From the NCBI GenBank assembly GCA_030272155.1, contig CP126197.1, positions 5,820,001-5,884,000 of the forward strand: 64,000 nucleotides of DNA. Reading direction: 5' to 3'. Shown here in pieces: positions 1 to 10,702 of this stretch (the first letter of the stretch is position 1; each line of letters starts with the position of its first letter). Position numbers and translations under genes: made by a program. The DNA comes from Tetradesmus obliquus. Its lineage: Eukaryota > Chlorophyta > Chlorophyceae > Sphaeropleales > Scenedesmaceae. The notes beneath the pieces are model-generated. The model made no database searches. It was not told the DNA's origin and was given only the letters and a program-made list of their open reading frames with translations.

Positions 1-11
1 CTGCCGCGCAG

Positions 12-770
12 TACTTGCTGGCTGGAGGTGCCGACGCCAACGCACTCTACCGCCTGCCGGATGGCCGCACGGTCACGCCACTGACCTGGGCGGCGCTGTG
101 TGCAGCAGCTGCCACATACAACAGCACGGCTGGCTGGGACAAGCGCTATCCAGGTTTCAGCATCAAACTGCTGCTAGATGCAGGTGCGATGCGGAAGGCA
201 GGTGCTGCACACAGCACAGTTGAGTGATATGCGGATACCAGAGCGCACTGTAGCTGTGACGCACACTGGCATGAAATGAAATTCCACCAGCCCAACTTTC
301 ACGCTTTGCTGAACACGCTGCTTGCATACACGTAATGCAGCTGTGTGGCGACACAAGTCCGTGTCTGCATATACAGGCGCGGACCCCCTTCCCTTTGGCC
401 CAGCCAACCCCCCTAGCGCGCTGCTCTACCCCCACCCCCACCCGCTGTCGCACTGCAACAAGCCAGGCGCCTGCAGCGAAGCGGAGGGTGGACCGCCTGT
501 ATGATGCCAGCTGGGATGGCGGTGCAAAGTTCCCCGAGGACTTTTCGTACTTCCACTGGTGGACCCTGTGGGGCAGGCAGGAGGCCAAGGCGGCAGGCTC
601 TGCTGTGAAGCCAGCGTTGGCTAGCTGGTGGGTGCTTGCGCTGACCTCATCATGCGTGTGTAGGCGCAGCAGGCGGCAGCTGCAGAGCTGGTGGTGCCTT
701 TGGCACGCAGTGGGTATGCTGGTGGTGATCCTAGCAGTGTTACTGTTGCGTTGCTTGCGTGTAAACCAAT

Positions 771-810
<40 letters not shown>

Positions 811-1780
811 GGCTTGAGTGCTTACGGGTGACAGCACAAATGAATGCAACACCGCTAGAACATTGCTGGCTGTTGAATACGTGATCTAGCACTCTATGTG
901 GCGGGGCGCTCCACAAGCCAGCGCACGCAAGTCTGTCAACAGAGGCAACGTTGCCATGCATGCCATGACATGAGTGCAGGGGGTGTTGGCTGCCATTTGA
1001 TTGGGCTGAGGTCAGGGACAGCGCTCCACCGTGCTGGTGAAGCCGCCTGTAAGCAGAATTACGTGTCTCGTCCTTGCAATGTGTGCTTGCTGTCGTAGGC
1101 GTCAGCACCATGGGGGCTACGATCGCGAGCTTGTTGAAGCAGCGCTGGCCATAGCGCGTGCTTGGGCCAAGAAGGCTGCGGAGCGCTATGCACGCGCCTA
1201 TCCGCTGCACGGAGCCGTGGCCGCCAACAACCTAACTGCTGTCACCGCGCTGCTGGCATCTGGCAAGTTTGATGTGAACGGCAGGGACTACAGGGGCCTC
1301 ACACCCCTGCAAGCCGGCATGGCGTGCGAAAAATCAGATGTGGATTGCTGGACGCCAGTGGAACCTGTTGAGATTGCAGTTACCGAGTACCTTGTCAGCA
1401 AGGGCGCAGATGTGAGGCTTGATGTGTACCTGGGAAGCGGCTACACACTGCTGCACAAGGCTGCTTTCCGCGGGCTGACACGGCTGGTGAAGGTTCTGCT
1501 CAATGGTGGCGCTGACCCCAATGCGGTGTACTATGCGGCGGATGACAAGCAGCGCAAGGACCCGCAGACGCCACTCACCCGGGCTGCATCGCACTGCAGC
1601 GTTGATGAAGCTGTGCGTGATTCTCTCCGTTTACATCACGGCATAGACGAGTCTGAACTCAATAGCTTAGAGGGCGCTGGGCCAGACTCCACCAACGGCA
1701 CAATCACGGCGCTGCTGGATGCGGGCGCAAAGCTGCTGCCATTTGGCAAGGAGCGCCCGCTTATTAGCCTTAGGCCTTAG
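12..1780 (+). pseudogene. ANK-A: broken, left-truncated member of the ankyrin/secreted family
   Basis: Three exons of the family are visible: 12-183 (YRLPDG..VTPLTWAALC block, preceded by an acceptor AG at 10-11), 377-627 (ADPLPFGP and CNKPGACS block) and 1099-1780 (ankyrin block with PLHGAVAANN, GLTPLQAG, GYTLLHKAAF and GGADPNAV). Exons 1-2 of the family plan lie left of the window or are absent. Exon 377-627 has one extra G in the run at 485-487. The sibling genes read GAG-GTG there; this copy changes frame, and the exon length is one base off the family phase. The last exon ends at RPLISLRP, about 80 codons before the family C-terminus, inside a short repeat shared with the convergent gene. 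I read it as a pseudogene. A sequencing error at the G run would remove one lesion but not the truncation. Confidence 0.8.
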
Positions 1781-1840
1781 GCCTAGCCCCTAAAACTGCT
1801 TAGGCCTAGCCCCCGCCTTAGGCCTAGCCCCTAAAACCCA
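1765..1840. repeat. TTAGGCCTAGCCCC direct repeats at a gene junction
   Basis: Three near-identical units built on TTAGGCCTAGCCCC, two of them followed by TAAAAC, lie exactly where ANK-A stops and the convergent secreted-protein gene ends. The units contain the palindrome TAGGCCTA and two octamers CCCTAAAA, the complement of the Chlamydomonas-type telomere unit TTTTAGGG. Both neighbouring stop codons lie in or at the repeat, so it probably marks a rearrangement breakpoint. Confidence 0.6.
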
Positions 1841-2563
1841 ACACGCGTCGCACGTCGCCCCACGCCCCCTGCACCGCCTGCACTGCACTCTTGCCGCCAT
1901 CAGCCACCTTCTGCGCTGCACCCTTCGCCCCGTCCCCAACGGTCTGCACAGCCTTCTTCGCACCCTCTACTGCCTTATTCACGCCCGCCACTGCATCCTG
2001 CCCTGCCTTCACAGCCCCAGCCGGCACCAGCCCACTCCGCAAGATTGCAGCTAGCGGCGACTTATCTGCCAGCGCAGGGTCAGCCGGCACAGTAAAGTTA
2101 CACCCCTCATACACCTTGAGCAGAAACAGCGGGTCCAGCTTCTGGCAGGCTGTTAGGGCCTCATTTGTAGCTGCATCTAGCGCCCCAGATCCTTGCAGGA
2201 CCTGTGAGGTGAGAGGCCCGCAGTTTGACAAGCCGGAGTTGGCGGCAAGTAATGGGTTGCTGGGTATGGAGGCGATGATGGTTGAGTAATTGGTGCCTGC
2301 GATGACCTTGCCGCTGCGGTCCACGCTGGCGCCGAGTGCCACGCTGCTGGCGCACATGCAGCTGCTGCAGAAGGCCTTCTGGTCGGCGTGCTGCGGCAGG
2401 GAGCGGTCTGCGGCGCGGCACATGGGGCAGGGAGGGAGAAATGCAGCAGGAGGCATGCAGCAGTGAAGCAGAGCAGCAGGTTGAATGGCTAAAATGCAGT
2501 GTGGAGGGCAGTGCTGAGGGTGCATAATGACTGCTGCTGCAGCCGCCGTTGCTGCTGTTGCTC

Positions 2564-2594
<31 letters not shown>

Positions 2595-3204
2595 GCAGCC
2601 TGTGCTTTGAGGTGAACAAAGCAAGTTTTCACATATTTGCAGCAGAGGTTGCATGCGGTTGAGCGAATTGCGAGTCGCCAATTGCATGCATGCACTGCTG
2701 CGTGCCGCACCCATCGTTGCACAGACCTGTGCGCACACGTGCTTGCTATGTTTGTGGCCAACACATCAATGTGAGCTGCTCAGGCTGCAACTGAGCAGCT
2801 TCTAAAGACATGTAGCAGCACTTCCGCCGCCATAGCCAGGCCTGCTGCTGCTGCTGCAACAGCTGGTGCCAGCACTTCTGGGCTGCCGGCTGAGCAACTG
2901 CAGCCACTGACAATACAGCCGTGTAGCTGCACACATGCTGGCTATGCATGCAAGTAGCTTCATCTTACGTTCATCAAAATCAAGAAGGGGCAAACATCAC
3001 TATGCAGCAGCCCAGTTTAAGTGCATGTTTGTGCCAGGCTGACTGTGACTCACCACATGCAGCCTGGATCCGACTGACTTCAATCGGGCGGAACGGGGTG
3101 AAGTCCGTGGCTACTACAGGGCATGGTGTGTTCGAAAACTGTCCCTGGGCCAGCCAGAAGCACGGCACGAGCAACAGAAGCTGCAGAAGAGCCGAAGGTT
3201 GCAT
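1824..3204 (-). CDS. Small secreted protein with Cys-rich N-terminus and amphipathic Ala/Lys C-terminus
   Basis: Two exons, 3054-3204 and 1824-2407, join in phase 1 (donor GTGAGT at 3053, acceptor GCCGCAG) to give 244 aa. The ATG at 3204 opens a clear signal peptide (MQPSALLQLLLLVPCFWLAQ). The mature part has a cysteine-rich segment (two close Cys as CSSCMC, then NCGP and TACQ) and then about 60 residues rich in A/K/G/V with a loose repeat (AGVNKAVEGAKKAV, GDGAKGAAQKV) likely to form an amphipathic helix, as in LEA-like or apolipoprotein-like tails. I recognise no family; the Cys pattern loosely recalls plant extracellular Cys-rich domains, but that is only an impression. It lies downstream of HAP2 on the same strand and converges with ANK-A. 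The long track reading frame that runs through the intron is not the real start. Confidence 0.72.
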
Positions 3205-3917
3205 GCTACTGCCGAAGGCCACGCGGGGAGTTGTTTGTAACTCAATGGGAACAGGTTGAACTTCTAAGCATTCACAAATTGCCACTTTCACGTGATTGCC
3301 GTGCCGATCTGGCAATCGAGCAGTGACAGTAGGAGGATTACATAAAAACACGTCCAATGATACCACGTCACCTTCCAGCAAGACAAGAACTGACACGGCA
3401 ACCAGATTGGAGTGTCTCTTTTGAGCAGAATACAACAATAACTGATGGATATTTGTTGTCCTGCTGGAAATGATGGCACAATGTGCAGCACACAGCAGCC
3501 TCAGCCTGCGCGCGCTGTGCACACACGCCAGACTGCGCAAGGTGATGGCTGTTTGGCTGTCAGCAGGAAGATGCACGTCAGTGCTGATGCAAGCAGCAAC
3601 CGGTTACCTTGCTGCAGTAGCGCCTGCTAATACCTGCAGTAGTGCGCAACTAGTAATATCAAGGCTGCTACTAGCAATGGGCAGTCCACCACAGCAGAGA
3701 TAACGCAACAGGGTGATGCAGTGCAACCGATGCTGACATGCGTGCAAGCTTAGCATGTCTCAAGGTGTAAAAACCCAATCTGCCATCCCGTCATACGCAG
3801 GCCAAATGCAGCAGGGTTCAAATCAGCGCCCCTCGACTCGATTCACAACGGCAAGTGGTGCTTTGCTTCACCAGCTTCGAATCAACACGTACTAACAGTG
3901 CGTGCCATCGCCCCATG
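3205..3917. other. Intergenic region between HAP2 and the secreted-protein gene
   Basis: No exon recognised. It holds the promoter side of the minus-strand secreted-protein gene and the 3' flank of HAP2. A GGGTTCAAATC string near 3818 resembles a tRNA T-loop but its flanks do not pair. Confidence 0.5.
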
Positions 3918-4741
3918 CTAATCATCCAGCCCATCATACAAAGGATTGGACGTCAGCATCTGCTGCTGCTGACCGACCCTGCTGCTGCTAGGCCCCCCCC
4001 TGCCGCCTGCAGCAACAACAGGGCTGCCAGCGCCACTGCTGGGCCTGCGGCCAGGGCTGCCAGCAGGCGACAGTGCTGCTGCTGCCGCCCGCACAAAGCC
4101 AGGCACCCTGGCACCAGCTGTTGGGCTGGAGACAGCAACGGACAGCCGCTGCTGTGGCCCTGGGGCTAGCTGCTGCTGCTGCTGCTGGTGGCGGCCGATG
4201 CCACCGCCGCCAGGCTCGCTGCTAGTTGCCCGTCTGCTGGGTGACATGGAGTTGCTGCTGCTGCCACCGCCAGCACTGTGGGTGCTGGCATGGCTGCTGT
4301 CAAGGTAGGGAGCCAGGTGAGGACGCGATGCAGTCGACAGAGGGCCGCCTACAGGGCTGGGGCCAAGCCGCTGCTGCTGCTGCTGCTGCACAGATGCACG
4401 GCTGCTGGCACCTGGCGACGATGCTGCTGGTTGCCAGAAGGGGGTGGGGGAAACACTCTCTCTCCTACTCTGATGCTGCTGCTGCTGCTGCGGCCGCTGC
4501 TGCTGCCGTATTTGAGGTGATTGCCTGCTTGCTTGCTGCTGCGCCTGCGTTGTGCCTCGCCGATAACCTTGACCGTCAGACCCAAGTTCGTCCTCCTCAA
4601 TTTCAAGGTGAACTTCATCACCCTCTTCCTCCCCATCTGCCAAGGAGCTGTCATCATAAGGAGCAAAGAACTCATCCTGCCGGCTGCCGCTGCCGTGCTG
4701 CCTGCTGCTAGCCTGGCGAGCTGCTGCAGCACTTCTAGCAA

Positions 4742-4785
<44 letters not shown>

Positions 4786-6757
4786 TGCTGCTGGGCTGAG
4801 CCTGCCGAGTGGCGTCGTGTGAGGCCAGCCGCGCTGATCCTGCTGGTGCTGGTGCTGCGCCCCCGCTGCTGCCCCCACTGCTGCTGCTGCTGCTGCTGAC
4901 CGTACGTTAGCTCTGCTGCTGCAGCTGCATCCACGTCGTGGCGGCTGCTGCTTCTCTGCCTCGGCTTGAGGCTCGCTGCTGCTGCTGCCACTGCCGCATC
5001 AAGTGAAGAGATGCTGTCTCTGCTGCTCCTGGCAAGCTCAGCTGCTGCTCGCTGCTCAGCAGCCAACCTGTGATCAGCCTCATCATATTCACTGCCTTCA
5101 TACTCATGCTGCCAGTCCCCCCTGCCTCTTCTAGCACTGCTGCGCTGCTGCTGTTGGTGTTGATGTCTGCTAGCAGCAACAGCAGCAGCAGCGCCAGCAA
5201 TGCCGGCAGCCCTGCTGCTCCTGGCTGCCACTGCTCCACCTGGAGCACTCGCTGCCCTGCTTGGCTGCTGCAGGTGCTGCGGCGATCTGCCGTTGCTGCT
5301 GCCTTTCTCAGGGCTTACACTGTACCTAAACCCTGACGCAGAGTCAGGGTATAAGCCTCCCTCAGGCCATCTTGCTGTCCCCCTCGGGCTGCTGCTGCTG
5401 CTGCTGCGCTGCCACCCTTGCTGCTGCTGCTCGTCAGCATGCTCGCTGCTGTAGCCTCCAAGGTAGCGCGAAGCTCTGTGTGCACTGCTGACAAGCTCTG
5501 ACAGTTGTGTGGCTGAGCGGCTTTGGCGCATTGTGGACCGGGCCCCAGGGGGTGGCAGGATGCCGCCTGGCGACGAGCTGTAGGCGCGGGCTGGAAGTTG
5601 CTGCTGCTGCTGCTGCTGTTGCTGCTGCTGCAGGGCTGCTGCGCCGCGCTGGTGGTGTAGCGAGGGCCGGCCCCACTGCTGACCACCGCCTTCATCTGCA
5701 GCATGGAAAGCATCGGAGCAGAGGTGGTAGGTAACGACTTGTTGTGCGTTGTGCTATGCAAGTGGCCAGGGTGGAGGGGCGTGGTCGGATGAAGGTACTG
5801 CTGAGCAGCTGTGGTGTGGCAGCAGCTGCATGCGAAGGTGTTGTGTGGACGGCTGTGGGTGGCGGTGCAGTTCAACACACATGCAGCCAAAGCAGCCAAC
5901 CAATGTGTTTGCCTGACACAGCCACACATCAGCATTGCTCAGCATCTTTGGCATACGTTTTCTGGCATTCTTTGGTGCACAACACGCAGAGCCCGGCTGT
6001 TACGGCCGGCACAGTGGTTGTGGTTCACTGCAACGCGCACAGACGGCAAGCCCCACACCCACCTTCATCTGAATAACCTGCTCCCCCACCTAGCCCTTGG
6101 CCCTCCAGCTCATATCCATCCTCGTCCAAGAAGTAACCACCAGCAGCAGCAGCAGCAGCAGCAGGTGGCACCCGGGGCCTCCCACCAGCGCTGCTGCTGC
6201 GCTGCCTGCCTCCTCCTTCAGCAGCAGTAGCAACAGCAGATGCCCTGCCAGCCCTGGGCAGCTGCCCACCGCCTGCTGCTCCTGCTGCTGAGTCATCCCA
6301 AGGCCCAGCCTTGATCCAGCCGCCAGGGCTGCCGCCGCCGCCGCTGCTGCTGCCGTACTTGTTATAACCGTCATTTCCGTCAGCTTTCTTGGCAGACCCA
6401 TAGAAGCTGCTGCCCCTAGTATAGCCAGCCTCCTCCTCAAAGTACTCATCCTGCTGCTGCTGCTGCTCATCAGGGTGAGCTTCTGCACGGGAACTGGCTC
6501 TGCCGCTCCTGCTGCTGCCCCGCTGGCGCCCCGCTGAGCTGTGTCGCTGCCGCTGCCGCTCTGCCTGCAGCTCAGCCATGTCTGGCAAGTACTGCTGCCC
6601 ACCATGCATCCCTCCGCTGCTGCTGTACCGTGCAGCAGCCCCTGCTGAATCCTTCTGTCTTCCCTTATGCTTGCCAGCATGATTGTGTGACGCATATTCA
6701 TCCTCATCCTCGTATTCATACTTGCTGCGATGCCGGCTGTCGCGGCTCCTCTTGTCA

Positions 6758-6789
<32 letters not shown>

Positions 6790-9700
6790 GCCGCCACAGC
6801 AGGATCCCAGCAGCGGCAGCACGCTAGCCAGCCAGCCAAACTTGTAGGCGAAGAACAGCAGCGCTGCTGCAGCTGTCAGGCCCAGGCTGAGGCCAAAGAA
6901 GCGGCCCACATTGCCCCAGCAGCCGTTCTTTGCGGCGCAGAAGACGTCGAAGCGGTTATTGCATATGTTGGAGCAGTCCTTCGTCGTCTGCGTGCCGGGA
7001 CCTGCAGGGCAGCATAGCATGCGGCAAGGCGGCCGCTGGATGCTGCTGAATCTGCTGAGACGGACTTTCTGCTGACCTGGTACGTCAACCTGTGCCTGTC
7101 ATGCCACAGCACAAGTGGTAAGCCTGCACAGCTGCGCTGCATGGCATGACTATTGCTGCTTGCAGCCCTATACTAACAGCGTGCGCATGCGGCCAGGTAT
7201 CAGCGATGCGGCCACACCCACACTGCACCCAGCAGGCAACAGCCCGCCAGCCTAGCATGCATACATCGCATGCTGCCGCAGCTGGCTGGCTTCCTGTCCC
7301 CGGGTGAGCGTGCAGGGTTCAGGCTTCAGGGTTCGGGTGCAGTGTGCATAGGGTGCCGCACCTGTGCCGTTGCCCAGCAATCCACCACTGGGCCACTCTT
7401 CGTAGGCAGTGGCGTTTGTGTAGAATTCCACGCGCACCCTATCTGACACGCCACCCTGCACATGCCGCAGCACGGAGCATACGCAACAGACAGCAGACAG
7501 CAGACAGCATCAAAGTGAGCATCCTGGCTTTGCAGGTTGGTCATAGCGGCGGTGTGCGTCTGACCAAGGGCACGGCATGCACACGGTTGCCTTCCTGCTA
7601 CCACACATGCAAACCCCACATGCAGAGGATGGGATTGGCTGTACACATGTGACAGCAACTGCACGAGCATTTGCTCTGCCGAAAAACGTTCTGTTCCTTC
7701 CACACTTGCAGGAGCAGCAGCAGCAGCAGCAGCAGCCGCCTCACCCGTGCGTCCAACATGGCCAGCCAGCAGAAGCGTGCCGCCACCGCCTTGTCATCCT
7801 CCACGTAAATGACAAAGGGGCTGATGGTGCCGTTCTGGCCGGGCGCCAGCGCCACGCGCTGCGCGTCAACCGGCCGGATGTTGACGCTGCGGGCAGCAAC
7901 AATGTTGTGGGCTAAGGGTGGAGTGCAGGATGTGCATGGAATCGAAAGCTGCAATCACAAGCCCTGCCTGTGAGAGATACTGAGCAATGGCGACAGTGTA
8001 GCCTTCACCGGAGGCAACGCCATCTGACGTGGCGGAGCGTTCAGTGTGGGGCTCATCTGCAGGCACAAGCAGCTGCTGCTGCCATCAGGCTTCAAACAGC
8101 GATCTGCCCTGCTCACCTGCAGTTGCTGACAGTGAGCGTGTAAGCAGCCGGCAGCGTGCCTGTGTTGGCTATGAAGGCATGCAGGAAACCCCTTGTGGCA
8201 GAGGCCTCAAAGCCACCACACGACACCTCAGCAAACTGGCACACGCGCGCGCCTGCAAGTTTGAGGGCAGAGGAATGCAGCGTACCAAGACAGTAGATAG
8301 GGTCAGCTGGCAGCGGTTGCAGCTGCATGCACACTGTCAAAGGCTGCACAGCTGCTTCAGCACACTAGATGCTGCAACCCAACACCCGTCTACATCGCAT
8401 CTTCCCTTACCAGCTGCCTATGCAGGTGTAGCCGCAGCTGCTGTGCCTGCCCCCGCCCCTCACCGAGGATCTTGCCGGGGCTGGTGTTCACTATGAAGCG
8501 CATCTCATCAGCGGTTGCCTCCAGCTGCACCAGGCTGCTGCGGATGCCCGTCACAGGCAGTGCAAACGACAGCGGGCCACCTGCGGCAGCAAGAAGGGAG
8601 GCAAGGCACAGGCGTCAAGCACGTTTACAAAGTGTGCATCAACAATCCTATGAATGCCTCTATTTGACATGTTACGATGCTGGCCTAGTATTGGCATCCT
8701 GTCCTGTGACATCACAACTCCACGGTGCAGGGAGATGTCAGCTTTCACCGCCCAGTGTGTACTGCGCCGCACCTGCGAATGCCCGCATGCTGCTGTTGAG
8801 GCCGTAGCTGTACTGGCTGACCAGGTACAGCGGCGCCTTGCCCGACCTGATGCGCGCAAAGTCAGCCTCCAGGATGTCTTTCAGTTGGTTGCTCAGGCAC
8901 ACCTGCAAGGTGTACACACAAACCACAGCGTGGAGCTTGGTGCAGCAGCAAGAGCATTGCAGCCTGGTGGTACCTTCGCGGCAGTGGTATGTGCATTTTC
9001 ACAGGACACGGCGGTGGGCTGCAGAAGGGGCTGACAATTGGACGCCCTTACGCTCTCTGCTGAAACAAGCGAATGCACGGTGTCGGGTCGGCCGTACAGA
9101 CAACTGCTGTACTACTAGCTTCCACACCTGTCTGTTGTGTGTGGGCTCTCACCTGTGGCGCTCTCACGCAGGCGCCGGTCTGATACCTGAATGCCGTGAA
9201 GGAGGTGCCGACCTGCGAGGAGAGGCGGCCATACGGCAGCAGCAAAGTCGAAAGGGTTCAATCACACAGATGCCTTTGCATGGCTGCCTCATCTGCGCCA
9301 CGCCTCTGGAAGGCGCAGGTTGCACACCATGCAAGCTTGCGGAGTGCTCATTAATGAGATGCAGCTTGCTGCGCCGCAGCATGCCACACCAGCCCTCACC
9401 TTGTCGCACTCGTTGCCGGTGAAGCTGATCTTGCTGCGGTCGACCAGCATCCACTCGGTGCGGTTGTTGAACATGTCGTTGATGCTCTGGCCGTTGCGCG
9501 GGTGGGGGATCATCAGCACACGCTCGCTGCAGGCAGCAGGGGGCAGCAGGGGGCAGCAGGCAGCAACAATGCTCTTCTGGAGCACTGCTTTGTGAGGCGT
9601 TGGTAGCCAGTCCATTTGCGAAAACACCAGCACAGTCAGAAACTGCTGCTGGCTCAAAATCTTGAAACAAACACCACGATCAGACACGAGCTTTGAGGGA

Positions 9701-10644
9701 CATGCGCCCGCACGGCGGCGGCAAACAACCACCATCTAACAGTTGCTCCCCGCAGAGCAACGAAGCACTGTACTACTGACACAAAGTGTTTGTCCAACCC
9801 CCTCACCTGAGCATTGGCAGCTGCGTGTACCCCGCCAGGTCACCCAGCAGCTTCGCCCCGAGTGTCCTGCCCGCGCTCAGCGCCCAAGGCATGGAGGGGC
9901 TCAGCTTCAACGCCTCACCACTGCTGCTGCTGCTGCTGCTGCCGCCGGCGTAAGTCAACGCCGCTGTGATCTCAAACTGCAAGGAGGCCTCTCCCAGGCC
10001 GTAGCCCTGCGGGGAGGGGCGTTACCGGATATGTAGCACAGCAGCGCATGAAAGCAGCAACATCAGTCACAGGGCACAACTGCTGCACAAACAGCAGCCG
10101 CCTTGAACATGTGAAGCAGCGTTGCGGTGAAACAGCGACTGCTTGAAGCAAGGCCGGAGTGGCGCAAGCAATATAAACCATGGGTGCGTCAACCTCATCA
10201 GATCCCCGATCCTCCTGCTGCCAAGCACTGCTTTTTAACTCCCACTACCTCCACTGCAGCGTGCAGGGAGAGCAACAGCGATAAAAAAACACGTCCACCT
10301 GCCGCACTCCACTGGGGCAGTGATGCACATTGACTTCTTGCCGTCATCCTGCATCCAGTGCTTTAGCAGTCGACTAGTTACAGCCACTCACCCCATGCCA
10401 TTGCTCGCCCATCTTGAAGCAACCTCCTCCTGCCCCACTCCACTGGCCAAGGCCATTTGGGGCAGTGATGCGAGGAAAAAATGACACACGTCCTGCACTC
10501 AGTGTTGCAGCAGTCAGTCACTCACCCCGTACCAGTGCTCGTCCATCATGAGGCAGTGCGCGCTGCAGGGCTTGCGCCCTATCAGGATGTCCAGCGGGTC
10601 GGAGAAGAAGTCGCAGTCCAGGTTGGCCCGCCTGCAGCAGGGGC

Positions 10645-10702
<58 letters not shown>

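Noticed and set aside
740..852. Minus-strand reading frames with poly-Cys, poly-Leu or poly-Ala runs
   Set aside because: They are the alternative frames of a CAG/CTG tract and have no other coding signal. The same applies to many long frames elsewhere in the window.
3800..3835. GGGTTCAAATC resembling a tRNA T-loop
   Set aside because: The flanking five bases do not pair and no acceptor or D-arm is visible.
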